From Candidatus Metaruminococcus caecorum (GTDB taxonomy: Bacteria > Bacillota > Clostridia > Oscillospirales > Ruminococcaceae): a stretch of 64,000 nt of DNA. The stretch lies in NCBI GenBank assembly GCA_904420045.1, contig CAJFTY010000028.1, positions 1-64,000 of the forward strand. Direction: 5' to 3'. The notes beneath the pieces are model-generated. The model saw only the letters and a list, made by a program, of their open reading frames with translations, did no database searches and was not told the origin of the DNA. Positions 25,176 through 32,910 of the stretch are shown in pieces (position 1 is the stretch's first letter; the number at the start of each line of letters is the position of its first letter). The position numbers and the translations under genes were made by a program.

Positions 25176-25218
25176 ACCGTCCCCTCCTTTTCACTCTTTT
25201 TCCTGTGCGTTTTCCATG

Positions 25219-26481
25219 TTAGTGGATCAGGTTGGAGGCGATCTCCACCTCAAGGCCCATGCTGGTCAGGGAACGGAAAAACCGCTTTTGGATATCTGTG
25301 CTGATAAACGGAGAGGTAAAACTGAGGGTCAGGTTATCCTCAAACGAGCACAGACAGATCTGCAGCTTGTTCGTGCTGACAAACACGTCAAACAGGCGGA
25401 TGTAGGGAATCAATTCCTGAGGCATGGAAATTTTCCCAATGTTGGAAAGAGCGCCGGTGCTTTCTTTCGCGGCCGCATGATAGCCAATTTTCAGCGCCAC
25501 ATCCTTGAGAATCAGCGGGGTCACCCGGGCAAAAGGATTGTGCTCGATGGCCGCGAAGGTATTCATCCGAAGGCTTAGCTGCTCGGGCGTCAGCTCTTTC
25601 TGGAAACAGTCGTCCACCGCCCGGATCACCTGTTCAAAATCAGGAGGTTTTTTGGAGAAGTCATACCCAGCCGAAATCACGCTGAAAAAGTTGCGGGCGG
25701 ATTCCGACGGGAAATACTTGCGCAGATTCACCGGAATCTCCAGCACCACAGGTTTTTGTTGGTCCCGCAAGCTGCGGTCCTCGTGGATGGCGCACAGAAG
25801 AAGCGCTGTTAAAAAGCCGGTGAGGGTGGCGTTGTACCCATGGGCCTTTGCAAGGGCCTGTTTGACCGATACCACCCCTTCGATCACCCGGATACGGTGT
25901 TCGGGAAGCTTTTGCCCTTTGATGCGGTACGCCTTGGGATGACGAGCATTGCCCTTGCGCCCGTTTTTATCGTAGTATTTTTGAAAGCTGTCGTCCATTT
26001 TCTGGGAAAAAGACGCATCGTAATCCATTTGAGGCGTGTTTTTTAAATCCTCCGGATGCCGAAAAAGCAGATAGTGGTACACCAGCAGCCGCAAAAACTG
26101 CATTGCTCCGGTGCCGTCGGACAACGCATGATAGATCTCCAGGTTGATCCGGCAGCGGAAATACGTCACCTTAAACAACAGGGATTTTCGGTTGCTGTCA
26201 TAAATACTGGAACAGGGAGGTTCCCATTCTTGCTGCACCTCGGCGGGAAGATTCGAGGACTCAAAATAGTACCAGAACAGCCCGTGCCGCAGCACGGATC
26301 GGTAGATGGGAAACGCCTCTAACGTTTTGTCCAGGGCCTTTTGCAGCACGTCCCCGTCCACCAGTTCGTTCAGCTCGCAGGCAAACCGAAACACCTTAGT
26401 ATCCCGCTTGCTGCTGGTGGGCGGAAAAATTTTGGCCGCATTGTCCAGCCGGTTCCACCAAGCCCCTTGATAGTCCCCCAC
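25219..26481 (-). CDS. Condensation-domain-like acyltransferase (alcohol acetyltransferase family)
   Basis: The protein has 420 residues from a GTG at 26481, chosen because GGGAAAGGAG stands in front; a longer reading from 26568 would overlap the upstream gene and has no RBS. The signature HALSDGTGA (HxxxDG, catalytic histidine near residue 120) is the mark of chloramphenicol-acetyltransferase/condensation-like enzymes that move an acyl group onto an alcohol or amine. The rest resembles the AATase/PapA5-like group (VLEIPVNLRKYFP, then VISAGYDFSKKP and ALSNIGKI). Donor and acceptor are unknown. It lies between a carboxylesterase and a zinc-ribbon membrane protein on one strand. Confidence 0.85.
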   Translation of the reverse strand: MGDYQGAWWNRLDNAAKIFPPTSSKRDTKVFRFACELNELVDGDVLQKALDKTLEAFPIYRSVLRHGLFWYYFESSNLPAEVQQEWEPPCSSIYDSNRKSLLFKVTYFRCRINLEIYHALSDGTGAMQFLRLLVYHYLLFRHPEDLKNTPQMDYDASFSQKMDDSFQKYYDKNGRKGNARHPKAYRIKGQKLPEHRIRVIEGVVSVKQALAKAHGYNATLTGFLTALLLCAIHEDRSLRDQQKPVVLEIPVNLRKYFPSESARNFFSVISAGYDFSKKPPDFEQVIRAVDDCFQKELTPEQLSLRMNTFAAIEHNPFARVTPLILKDVALKIGYHAAAKESTGALSNIGKISMPQELIPYIRLFDVFVSTNKLQICLCSFEDNLTLSFTSPFISTDIQKRFFRSLTSMGLEVEIASNLIH

Positions 26482-26524
26482 GGCAAACTCTCCTTTCCCA
26501 AAAATTGACTCCGTCAGACGGCGG

Positions 26525-27487
26525 TCATTCCCCTTGCGGGGCGTCTTGTTCTTTTCCCCGCTGTGCAACCTCCTCCAAAAAATCGTTTATCAACTGGTAA
26601 CAGCGCTTGACCTGAGGGAAGGTAGGCGGCAGAGAGAAAAATCCGTGCAGTGCTTCGGGAATCCGGTGCACCTTCACGGGCACTCCCGCCTGTTTAAGCC
26701 GGCGGCCGTATGCTTCCCCCTCGTCCCGCAGAGGATCAAGCTCCGCCGTGATAATCAGCGTTTTAGGCTGACCGGACAGGTCCGGAGCCAAAAGCGGCGC
26801 AAAACAGGGGTTTTGCAGATCATCGTCGCTGTTTTTATAAAGATCCAAATAGTCGTTGATCCGCTTGGAAGTCAGCAGATATCCGGTTCCGTTTTCCCGC
26901 ACCGAGTCAAAGGGAGACTGTTCCGAATGATCGAAATAGGTGGCGGGATAAATTAAAATCTGCCGTTCGGGCATAAACTCACCCCGCTGTTTTGCCAAAA
27001 GCGACAGCGCCGCGGCCAGGTTGCCCCCCGCGCTGTCCCCAATCAGGGTAATGTCCCTGGAATGGACGTTCAAAAGCCCGTTGTCCAGAAAAATTTCCCG
27101 TGCAACCCGGTAGCAGTCCTCCAGCCCCGCAGGAAATTTGTGCTCCGGCGCCAGCCGGTAATCCACCGAAACCACCATGTGGCCCGTGTGCTTTGCCAAA
27201 TTCGCGCAGACCTTGTTGTAGCTGTCGATATCCCCGGTGACCCAGCCTCCGCCGTGAAAAAACAGCAGGATAGGATACTCCCCCTCTTTTTTGGGAGAAA
27301 AAATCCGTACTGGTATTTCATGGTCACCCCCATCCACCTTGTGATCCCAGATGGTGTAAAAAGGGCGCAAAAAATGGACGTGGGTCAGCCGGATGATCTG
27401 GCGGTAGGACTTGTAATTCTTTTTAATGTTCAGGTCCGGATAGGACAGCGCTTTTAACGCGCTGCGCGCAATGCGGCCAAGCTTCAT
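26525..27487 (-). CDS. Alpha/beta hydrolase, hormone-sensitive-lipase family
   Basis: The protein has 320 residues from the ATG at 27487 (MKLGRIARSALK), preceded by GAGGAAG; a longer reading to 27709 is intergenic. The oxyanion motif HGGGWVTGD and the nucleophile elbow GDSAGGNLA identify the HSL/acetyl-esterase group, with AELDPLRDEGEAY (acid) and HGFFS (histidine) completing the triad. It probably cleaves a short acyl ester. First gene of the three-gene unit; the promoter at 27687-27716 leaves a leader of about 190 bases. Confidence 0.9.
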   Translation of the reverse strand: MKLGRIARSALKALSYPDLNIKKNYKSYRQIIRLTHVHFLRPFYTIWDHKVDGGDHEIPVRIFSPKKEGEYPILLFFHGGGWVTGDIDSYNKVCANLAKHTGHMVVSVDYRLAPEHKFPAGLEDCYRVAREIFLDNGLLNVHSRDITLIGDSAGGNLAAALSLLAKQRGEFMPERQILIYPATYFDHSEQSPFDSVRENGTGYLLTSKRINDYLDLYKNSDDDLQNPCFAPLLAPDLSGQPKTLIITAELDPLRDEGEAYGRRLKQAGVPVKVHRIPEALHGFFSLPPTFPQVKRCYQLINDFLEEVAQRGKEQDAPQGE

Positions 27488-27686
27488 AAACCAGCTTCCT
27501 CGTTTTTTGTTTTCTGTTTTCCACGGGCATTCCGCGCTCTTGCACAGACGCTTGTTTCCTTTTAAGCATGGGCGGAAAGCGCCCAATTCATACAAGCGGA
27601 CGGCCGCCCCTGCAGAAGGGAGTTTTCCCGCACGGAAACAGTCCAACATCCAATTGTTGAGCAAATTGCAACGCAATTTATAAATA

Positions 27687-27716
27687 ATTATATCATTAAA
27701 CACATGCAAATGTAAA
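27687..27716 (-). promoter_or_regulatory. Promoter of the esterase-acyltransferase-membrane protein unit
   Basis: On the minus strand: -35 TTTACA (27711-27716), -10 TATAAT (27687-27692), spacer 18, in an AT-rich stretch. The transcript would have a leader of about 190 bases before the start codon. Confidence 0.65.
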
Positions 27717-27834
27717 TGAACGAGTTGTTACTTTTTCAAGAAAAACTGTGAAGAAGGCTTCTTTACACTCGATTCACATAGATTGGTTCCATCAATTTTT
27801 CCGTGAAGTTGGAAGTCCACGGCACACAAAAGCC

Positions 27835-27861
27835 AACGCCGCGCCGTAAAGGCGCGGCGTT
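27835..27861 (-). terminator. Terminator after the ABC exporter gene
   Basis: Perfect 11-bp stem AACGCCGCGCC / GGCGCGGCGTT with a 5-base loop, followed on the minus strand by GGCTTTTG. Confidence 0.8.
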
Positions 27862-27881
27862 TTCCTTCGATTGGATATCCC

Positions 27882-29615
27882 CTATTCTTCCCGAAACTGG
27901 TACTGGTAAAGCTTTGCGTACACGCCGTTTTTTGATAAAAGCTCCTGATGGCTTCCCCGCTCTTTGATCCCATCGCTGTCGAGCACGATGATCTCATCCG
28001 CGTTTTTAATCGTGGAAAGCCGGTGGGCTACGATGATGGAAGTTCGGCCTTTGGAAAGCTCCTCCAGCGAGGCCTGGATCATCATTTCGGTTGCGTTGTC
28101 CAGGGCCGAGGTGGCCTCGTCCAAAATCAGGATGGACGGATTTTTGAGAAACACCCGGGCGATGGAAATCCGCTGCTTTTGGCCTCCGGACAGCTTGACG
28201 CCGTGTTCCCCGATATCGGTGTCGTACCCCTGGGGAAGGGACTGTACAAACTCGTGGATGTTGGCTTTTTTCGCCGCCTCCACAATCTGCTCCTCGGTGG
28301 CGTCCAAATCACCGTAGGCGATGTTCTCCCGGATGGTACCGGTGAACAAAAACACGTCCTGGGCCACCATGCCGATATTTTTGCGCAGATCGTACCGGGA
28401 GATCTCCCGGATATCGTGTCCGTCGATCTTGATGGAACCCGAGGTGATCTCGTAAAACCGGGGAATTAAATGGCACAGGGTGGTTTTTCCCCCGCCGGAA
28501 GGCCCCACCAGCGCCACAGTCTTTCCGCTGTCGATGTGCAAAGACAGATCGTCAATCACCATTTTTTGCTGCACGTCGCCCTCCTGCTCCTCGTAGGAAA
28601 AGGATACGTGGTCGAAGTCGATCTCCCCACTGAGCTGGGCAACTGGCTGCGGATGCAAGGGTTCTTCCTCCTCGTTCTGGCGAAGGATGTCGTCCACCCG
28701 CTGGAAACCAGTCATGCCGTTTTGGAACTGCTCAAAAAACTGCACAAACCGTTTAATGGGATTTAAAAACATGTTGACATACAACAAATACGCCACAAAG
28801 TCGCCGATGGTGATGGCCCCGTTAAAGAAAAACAGGCCGCCCGCCAACAGCACGATCAGATACAGCAGATCCATAAACAGGCCCATACCAGCCTGAAAAT
28901 AACCCATCACCTTGTAGGCGATTCCCCGGGAATGTTTAAACCGCTCGTTGTACACGTCAAACTTCTGATTTTCATGCTCCCCGCTGGTATAGGAGCGGGA
29001 CACCCGGATGCCGCCGATGGCATTTTCCAAATTCGCATTGACCTCTCCGATTTCCTCCCGGGATTTTACAAACGCCCGGTTCATGGAGCCCCGCATCTTC
29101 ACTGCAAAAAACACAATAAAGGGGATCGCTGCGAACACGATCAGCGTCAGGGGAAGGTTAATCGTGGCCATCAGCACAAACGCGCCCAGCAGCATCACCA
29201 CCGACAGGAACAAATCCTCCGGCCCGTGGTGGGCAAGCTCGGAAATATCCATGGTGTCGTTGATGATCCGAGACATAATCACACCGGTTTTGTTTTCGTC
29301 AAAATAGGAAAACGGCAGCTTTTGCAGGCGGCGGAACACATCCCGCCGGATATCCCCCTGGATCCGTACCCCCATCACGTGGCCCCAGTACTGGATAAAG
29401 TAGTTCAGTCCCGCCTTGACCAGATAGATTGCCAGCAGCGCCCCCGTCCAGATCAGCAGCATCCGCAGATTGCGGTTGGGCACATAGTCGTCGATGATCC
29501 GCTGGGCGATCATCGGATAAAACAGGTCCGCCACCGCCACCAAAAACGCGCAGATCATATCCGCGAAAAACAGTCCCTTGTGCGGCTTGTAGTACCGCAT
29601 AAACTTTTTGATCAT
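27882..29615 (-). CDS. ABC exporter, fused permease and ATPase (multidrug/lipid type)
   Basis: The protein has 577 residues from the ATG at 29615 (MIKKFMRYYKPHKG), a normal length; the open frame to 29825 runs into the mutY gene. The N-terminal half has six membrane helices (about residues 15-310). The ATPase half has Walker A GPSGGGKTT, the Q-loop VAQDVFLF, signature LSGGQKQR, Walker B ILILDEATSALD and the H-loop AHRLS. Such half-transporters work as homodimers or heterodimers; no second half-transporter is adjacent, so a homodimer is likely. The substrate is unknown. mutY lies 57 bases upstream on the same strand. Confidence 0.92.
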   Translation of the reverse strand: MIKKFMRYYKPHKGLFFADMICAFLVAVADLFYPMIAQRIIDDYVPNRNLRMLLIWTGALLAIYLVKAGLNYFIQYWGHVMGVRIQGDIRRDVFRRLQKLPFSYFDENKTGVIMSRIINDTMDISELAHHGPEDLFLSVVMLLGAFVLMATINLPLTLIVFAAIPFIVFFAVKMRGSMNRAFVKSREEIGEVNANLENAIGGIRVSRSYTSGEHENQKFDVYNERFKHSRGIAYKVMGYFQAGMGLFMDLLYLIVLLAGGLFFFNGAITIGDFVAYLLYVNMFLNPIKRFVQFFEQFQNGMTGFQRVDDILRQNEEEEPLHPQPVAQLSGEIDFDHVSFSYEEQEGDVQQKMVIDDLSLHIDSGKTVALVGPSGGGKTTLCHLIPRFYEITSGSIKIDGHDIREISRYDLRKNIGMVAQDVFLFTGTIRENIAYGDLDATEEQIVEAAKKANIHEFVQSLPQGYDTDIGEHGVKLSGGQKQRISIARVFLKNPSILILDEATSALDNATEMMIQASLEELSKGRTSIIVAHRLSTIKNADEIIVLDSDGIKERGSHQELLSKNGVYAKLYQYQFREE

Positions 29616-29671
29616 TCCGCAACATTCCCTTCCTCTCAAAAGTCCTCTAAGCCGGAACCTGTCTGTGTGGT

Positions 29672-30739
29672 CTATTCTTCTGAAAGGCTGTAAAACAGCT
29701 TTACAAACGCCTCGTACGCTGTGGGCAGCGCGTACTGGTCTTTCAGTTCCTGGACGGTATGCCAGCAAAACCGGGCAGGAGTCTCCCCCGGCTGAAGTGT
29801 GGCAAGGTAGCCTCGCATGTGCCACTCCACATGGGAGAAAATATGCTTGGCGGGTTTGAGCCCGCTGACTTTAGCGGGGACAATCCCCCATTCCTCCAAC
29901 GTCTGCTCCGCTTGCTCTGGGCTTAAAAACCCCGGGGCGTGGGGAAATTCCCACATCCCCGCCAAAAGCCCTTTGTCCGGCCGCTTTTGCAGGGCCGCTT
30001 TGCCGTCGCACACCAGCAAAAACACCGTTTTTTCCTCCACGCGCCGGGGCGCTTTTTTCTGCTTGACGGGAAGCTCGCCCTGAATCCCCAAGGTAAACGC
30101 GCCGCAGGTTTCCCGCACCGGACACCGCTCGCACAAAGGGGAGGCTCCCGGCAGGCACACCGTCGCCCCCAGCTCCATCAAGGCCTGGTTAAAATCCCCG
30201 GCCCGGCCGGCGGGAATCACATCCTCCACCAGATGCTCCACCGCTTTTTTCACGGCGGGTTTGGCGATGTCCTCATAACTCGCGGTCAGCCGGGAGATCA
30301 CCCGCAAAACATTCCCGTCCACCGCCGGAACCGGAAGCCCAAAGGCGATGGAGGCAATCGAGCCCGAGGTGTAATCCCCAATTCCCGGCAGGGTTAAAAG
30401 CTCCTCCCGGCTTTTGGGGAGCTCCCCGCCGAAGCGTTCCACGACCTCCCGGGCGGCCTTCTGCATATTTTTGACCCGGATGTAGTAGCCAAGGCCCTCC
30501 CACAGCTTTAAAAGCTGTTCCTCGGGGGCGGCGGCCAGGGCGTTTACATCCGGCAGCGCCGCGACAAAACGCTCAAAGTACGGCTTGACAGCCTCCACCC
30601 TGGTCTGCTGGAGCATGATTTCGGACACCCAGACCCGATAGGGTGTGGGGTTGTCCCTCCAGGGGAGAACCCGGGCGTTTTGCCCGTACCATTCTAACAG
30701 CGGCGGAGAGATGCTCCGCAGCGGATTTTGTTGCTGCAT
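29672..30739 (-). CDS. mutY: A/G-specific adenine glycosylase MutY
   Basis: The protein has 355 residues. It removes adenine mispaired with 8-oxoguanine or guanine. The HhH-GPD region is complete (SEIMLQQTRVEAV with the catalytic glutamate, LPGIGDYTSGSIAS with the helix-hairpin-helix, and VDGNVLRVISR with the catalytic aspartate). The iron-sulfur cluster ligands follow the CX6CX2CX5C pattern (CLPGASPLCERCPVRETC). The C-terminal NUDIX-like domain, which recognises 8-oxoguanine, is present (VCDGKAALQKRPDKGLLAG, within residues ~225-345). A -10 TATAAT on the minus strand at 30806-30811 probably serves it. Confidence 0.96.
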   Translation of the reverse strand: MQQQNPLRSISPPLLEWYGQNARVLPWRDNPTPYRVWVSEIMLQQTRVEAVKPYFERFVAALPDVNALAAAPEEQLLKLWEGLGYYIRVKNMQKAAREVVERFGGELPKSREELLTLPGIGDYTSGSIASIAFGLPVPAVDGNVLRVISRLTASYEDIAKPAVKKAVEHLVEDVIPAGRAGDFNQALMELGATVCLPGASPLCERCPVRETCGAFTLGIQGELPVKQKKAPRRVEEKTVFLLVCDGKAALQKRPDKGLLAGMWEFPHAPGFLSPEQAEQTLEEWGIVPAKVSGLKPAKHIFSHVEWHMRGYLATLQPGETPARFCWHTVQELKDQYALPTAYEAFVKLFYSLSEE

Positions 30740-30865
30740 AACGACCTCTTTTCATGGGAACACCGTGGATAGTCGGCTGCTCCCGAAGCATGGCAATACA
30801 GATTGATTATAGCAAAGTCTCTCCCCTGTGTCCAGAGCGGGACGCTGGGCCTCAAAAAACAAAAA

Positions 30866-30886
30866 GCCGCCGGAAATTCCGGCGGC
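30866..30886 (-). terminator. Terminator after the CmpB-like gene
   Basis: On the minus strand GCCGCCGG / CCGGCGGC with a short loop is followed by CTTTTTGTTTTTT. Confidence 0.85.
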
Positions 30887-30938
30887 AGCGCATGTTCATC
30901 GCGGTCTGCAAAGCGCTTAACTCCGATTGGAAAAGCAC

Positions 30939-31424
30939 TTAAGCGGCAAATTTTTCTTGAAACGTCTTGTGCAGGAATCCGGTCAGCTTACACAGCGGAA
31001 TGCAAAGTAAAAACCACAGGCCGGAGTAAAGCAGGCAGATCTGGCCCAGAATATTAAAGTGCATGGCGGAATAATCCCACACATTCCACTTGAGCCCCAA
31101 ATTGACCAAACACCCCACAGAAAACTCCACCGAGGTGATGATCCCCGACCCCATCAGGCACTTTTTCCACAGCTTTTTAAACCGATTTTTTAAATTGGAC
31201 GCATAGATCAGCGTAAAGCACAAGCCTCCCGTCAGGGTCATCGTCCAGTGGGTGTTCCCCCGCCAGATAATCTCGATTAAGCTGTAACCCAGCGCGCCGA
31301 TCACATACACGGCCGTATATTCCTTGACAGACGATTTTTTCGGGTGCAGCAACCGCCGGCTTTTGACGTTTTCGCGCACATCGGACGCTTCCTGCGCCGC
31401 AATCGTCATACTAGGTCCCTTCAT
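30939..31424 (-). CDS. Membrane protein, CmpB-like (PF06541-type)
   Basis: The protein has 161 residues from the ATG at 31424, eight bases after GGAGG; an in-frame ATG at 31448 is poorly placed. Four membrane segments follow a basic N-terminal tail. The patterns VIGALGYSLIEIIWRGNTHW, GGLCFTLIY, SVEFSVGCLVNLGL, WNVWDYSAM and NILGQICLLYSGLWF fit the CmpB family of integral membrane proteins (annotated as type IV ABC permease-like). Function unknown. A terminator follows; the gene appears monocistronic. Confidence 0.75.
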   Translation of the reverse strand: MKGPSMTIAAQEASDVRENVKSRRLLHPKKSSVKEYTAVYVIGALGYSLIEIIWRGNTHWTMTLTGGLCFTLIYASNLKNRFKKLWKKCLMGSGIITSVEFSVGCLVNLGLKWNVWDYSAMHFNILGQICLLYSGLWFLLCIPLCKLTGFLHKTFQEKFAA

Positions 31425-31529
31425 TCCCCATATCCTCCCATGATACATTCTTATACGGATAGGGTTTGCAAAACAAGGGTTTTTAGCCGTGTCAATTTCT
31501 GCATGTTTCCCCTATTTTTTTCATGGGGT

Positions 31530-31559
31530 TTGTCCCATTTTTCCTTTTTGTGTTATAAT
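31530..31559 (+). promoter_or_regulatory. Promoter of the CorA-type gene
   Basis: -35 TTGTCC (31530-31535), -10 TATAAT (31554-31559), spacer 18. Confidence 0.7.
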
Positions 31560-31655
31560 AAAATAAAGTGTGGATTGATCCTGGCCGGCACCAGGTACCG
31601 CCTTGTTGTCCTTGTTTTTGCAGAATAAAACAATACCCGGATGGGAGACAGAGCC

Positions 31656-32573
31656 ATGGTGACGCTTTACCATTTAGAACAACATGCAGAAATTCCTGAC
31701 TGTTCAGGAAGCTCCGGCGAGATCCTCGTGCTGCTGCCTGAACACAGGCTGGGCGAACTGACCGGAACCTTTGGTGTTCCGCCCCAGATCGCAAATCAGT
31801 TTCGGGAGGGCCGGGCGAGCAAATCCGAAAGCCATCCCGGTTTTGATTTTATCAGCTTATCGGTTCCCAAACGAAATGGACGAAACCGAGCATTTCACCT
31901 TTGCGCCTATTTTCGGAAAAATCTGCTGCTTTTATACAGCGACAATCCGGGCGAGTACGGAAAAATACGCCGGCTGTTTGAGGAACTGGATATTCACAGC
32001 TACCCGAACGGTGGTCTGGCCCGGCTGTTGTGCGCCTATCTGGATCAGCTCATCCATGACGACGCCCAGGTACTGGAGGATCTGGAACAGCGGATTTTCG
32101 AACTGGAAGACCAACTGCTCACTGGTAAAAAGAGCGATTGCGTCAAAGAGATCGTCGCCTTTCGCCGCAAACTCACGCCCCTAAAACGATTTTATGACGG
32201 GCTGTACGCCATCGCCCAGGCAGCGGAGGAAAACGACAATGGCCTGGTGCCCAAAAACGAGCTTCGATACTTTAAAATGCTCCGTCAGCGGGCCGACCGG
32301 CTCGGCCAGAGCGTGCTCACTCTGCGGGAATATGTCGCTCAGGTACGGGAGGCCTATCAGGCTCAGGTTGACATCAATCTAAACAACCTGATGAAAATTT
32401 TCACAGTGGTGACCGTGATTTTTCTTCCTTTAACTCTAATCGCGGGCTGGTACGGCATGAATTTTGACATGCCGGAATACCGCCTGTCCTTCGGTTATCC
32501 CCTTGTCATCGCCGCAAGTCTTTTAATCCTCGCGGTCTGCCTGATCCTCTTTAAGCGTAAAAAATGGTTTTAG
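31656..32573 (+). CDS. CorA-family magnesium/divalent cation transporter
   Basis: The protein has 305 residues from the ATG at 31656, nine bases after GGGAG (ATG 31641 overlaps that RBS). A large cytoplasmic N-terminal part with long helices (residues ~1-240) is followed by two membrane helices at the C-terminus. Between them lies YGMNF (about residue 268), the GMN selectivity motif of CorA channels. The last residues are basic (FKRKKWF). It should form a pentamer in the membrane and import Mg2+. It stands alone under its own promoter. Confidence 0.9.
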   Translation: MVTLYHLEQHAEIPDCSGSSGEILVLLPEHRLGELTGTFGVPPQIANQFREGRASKSESHPGFDFISLSVPKRNGRNRAFHLCAYFRKNLLLLYSDNPGEYGKIRRLFEELDIHSYPNGGLARLLCAYLDQLIHDDAQVLEDLEQRIFELEDQLLTGKKSDCVKEIVAFRRKLTPLKRFYDGLYAIAQAAEENDNGLVPKNELRYFKMLRQRADRLGQSVLTLREYVAQVREAYQAQVDINLNNLMKIFTVVTVIFLPLTLIAGWYGMNFDMPEYRLSFGYPLVIAASLLILAVCLILFKRKKWF

Positions 32574-32607
32574 CCTATATTTCACCTGGTGGCGCCAAAA
32601 TTTCCTC

Positions 32608-32636
32608 TTGTGTTTTTGGATCAGTTGTTGTATAAT
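32608..32636 (+). promoter_or_regulatory. Promoter of the SRP RNA gene
   Basis: -35 TTGTGT (32608-32613), -10 TATAAT (32631-32636), spacer 17. It points at the SRP RNA and dnaX. Confidence 0.75.
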
Positions 32637-32642
32637 AAATCG

Positions 32643-32815
32643 GTAAGCTTTATTGAAAAGAGCTTGCCGATTTATTGTCTGATATGCAGATGCGCAGGCC
32701 CTGTGCAACGAAAGGCCGCGAACCATGTCAGGCGGGGAACCGAGCAGCATTAAGCGTTTTTTTTCGTGTGCCGCGGGTTCACCTGCGCGTTTGCATATGA
32801 GGCAGTAAATTGAAT
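32643..32815 (+). ncRNA. ffs: Signal recognition particle RNA (bacterial small form)
   Basis: The segment ACCATGTCAGGCGGGGAACCG followed by AGCAGCATTAAG (about 32722-32753) is SRP RNA domain IV with its GGAA tetraloop and the asymmetric loops that bind Ffh. A long helix closes the molecule: 32671-32698 (TTTATTGTCTGATATGCAGA and on) pairs with 32782-32811. An extra 11-bp hairpin (32639-32672) stands at the 5' end, right after the promoter. I see no Alu-type domain. The location just upstream of dnaX is the usual one in Firmicutes. The ends are approximate. Confidence 0.88.
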
Positions 32816-32845
32816 CGATGCTCTATTTCCCTGGCACCCTGCTGT

Positions 32846-32874
32846 CGCCTTGACTTATTAAGGCGGCAATTTTT
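32846..32874 (+). terminator. Terminator between the SRP RNA and dnaX
   Basis: CGCCTT / AAGGCG (32846-32851, 32860-32865) followed by GCAATTTTTA. It is short, so some read-through into dnaX is possible. Confidence 0.6.
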
Positions 32875-32910
32875 ATATGACCGGCATTTTCCCGAAAGGA
32901 GGCGGTTGCC

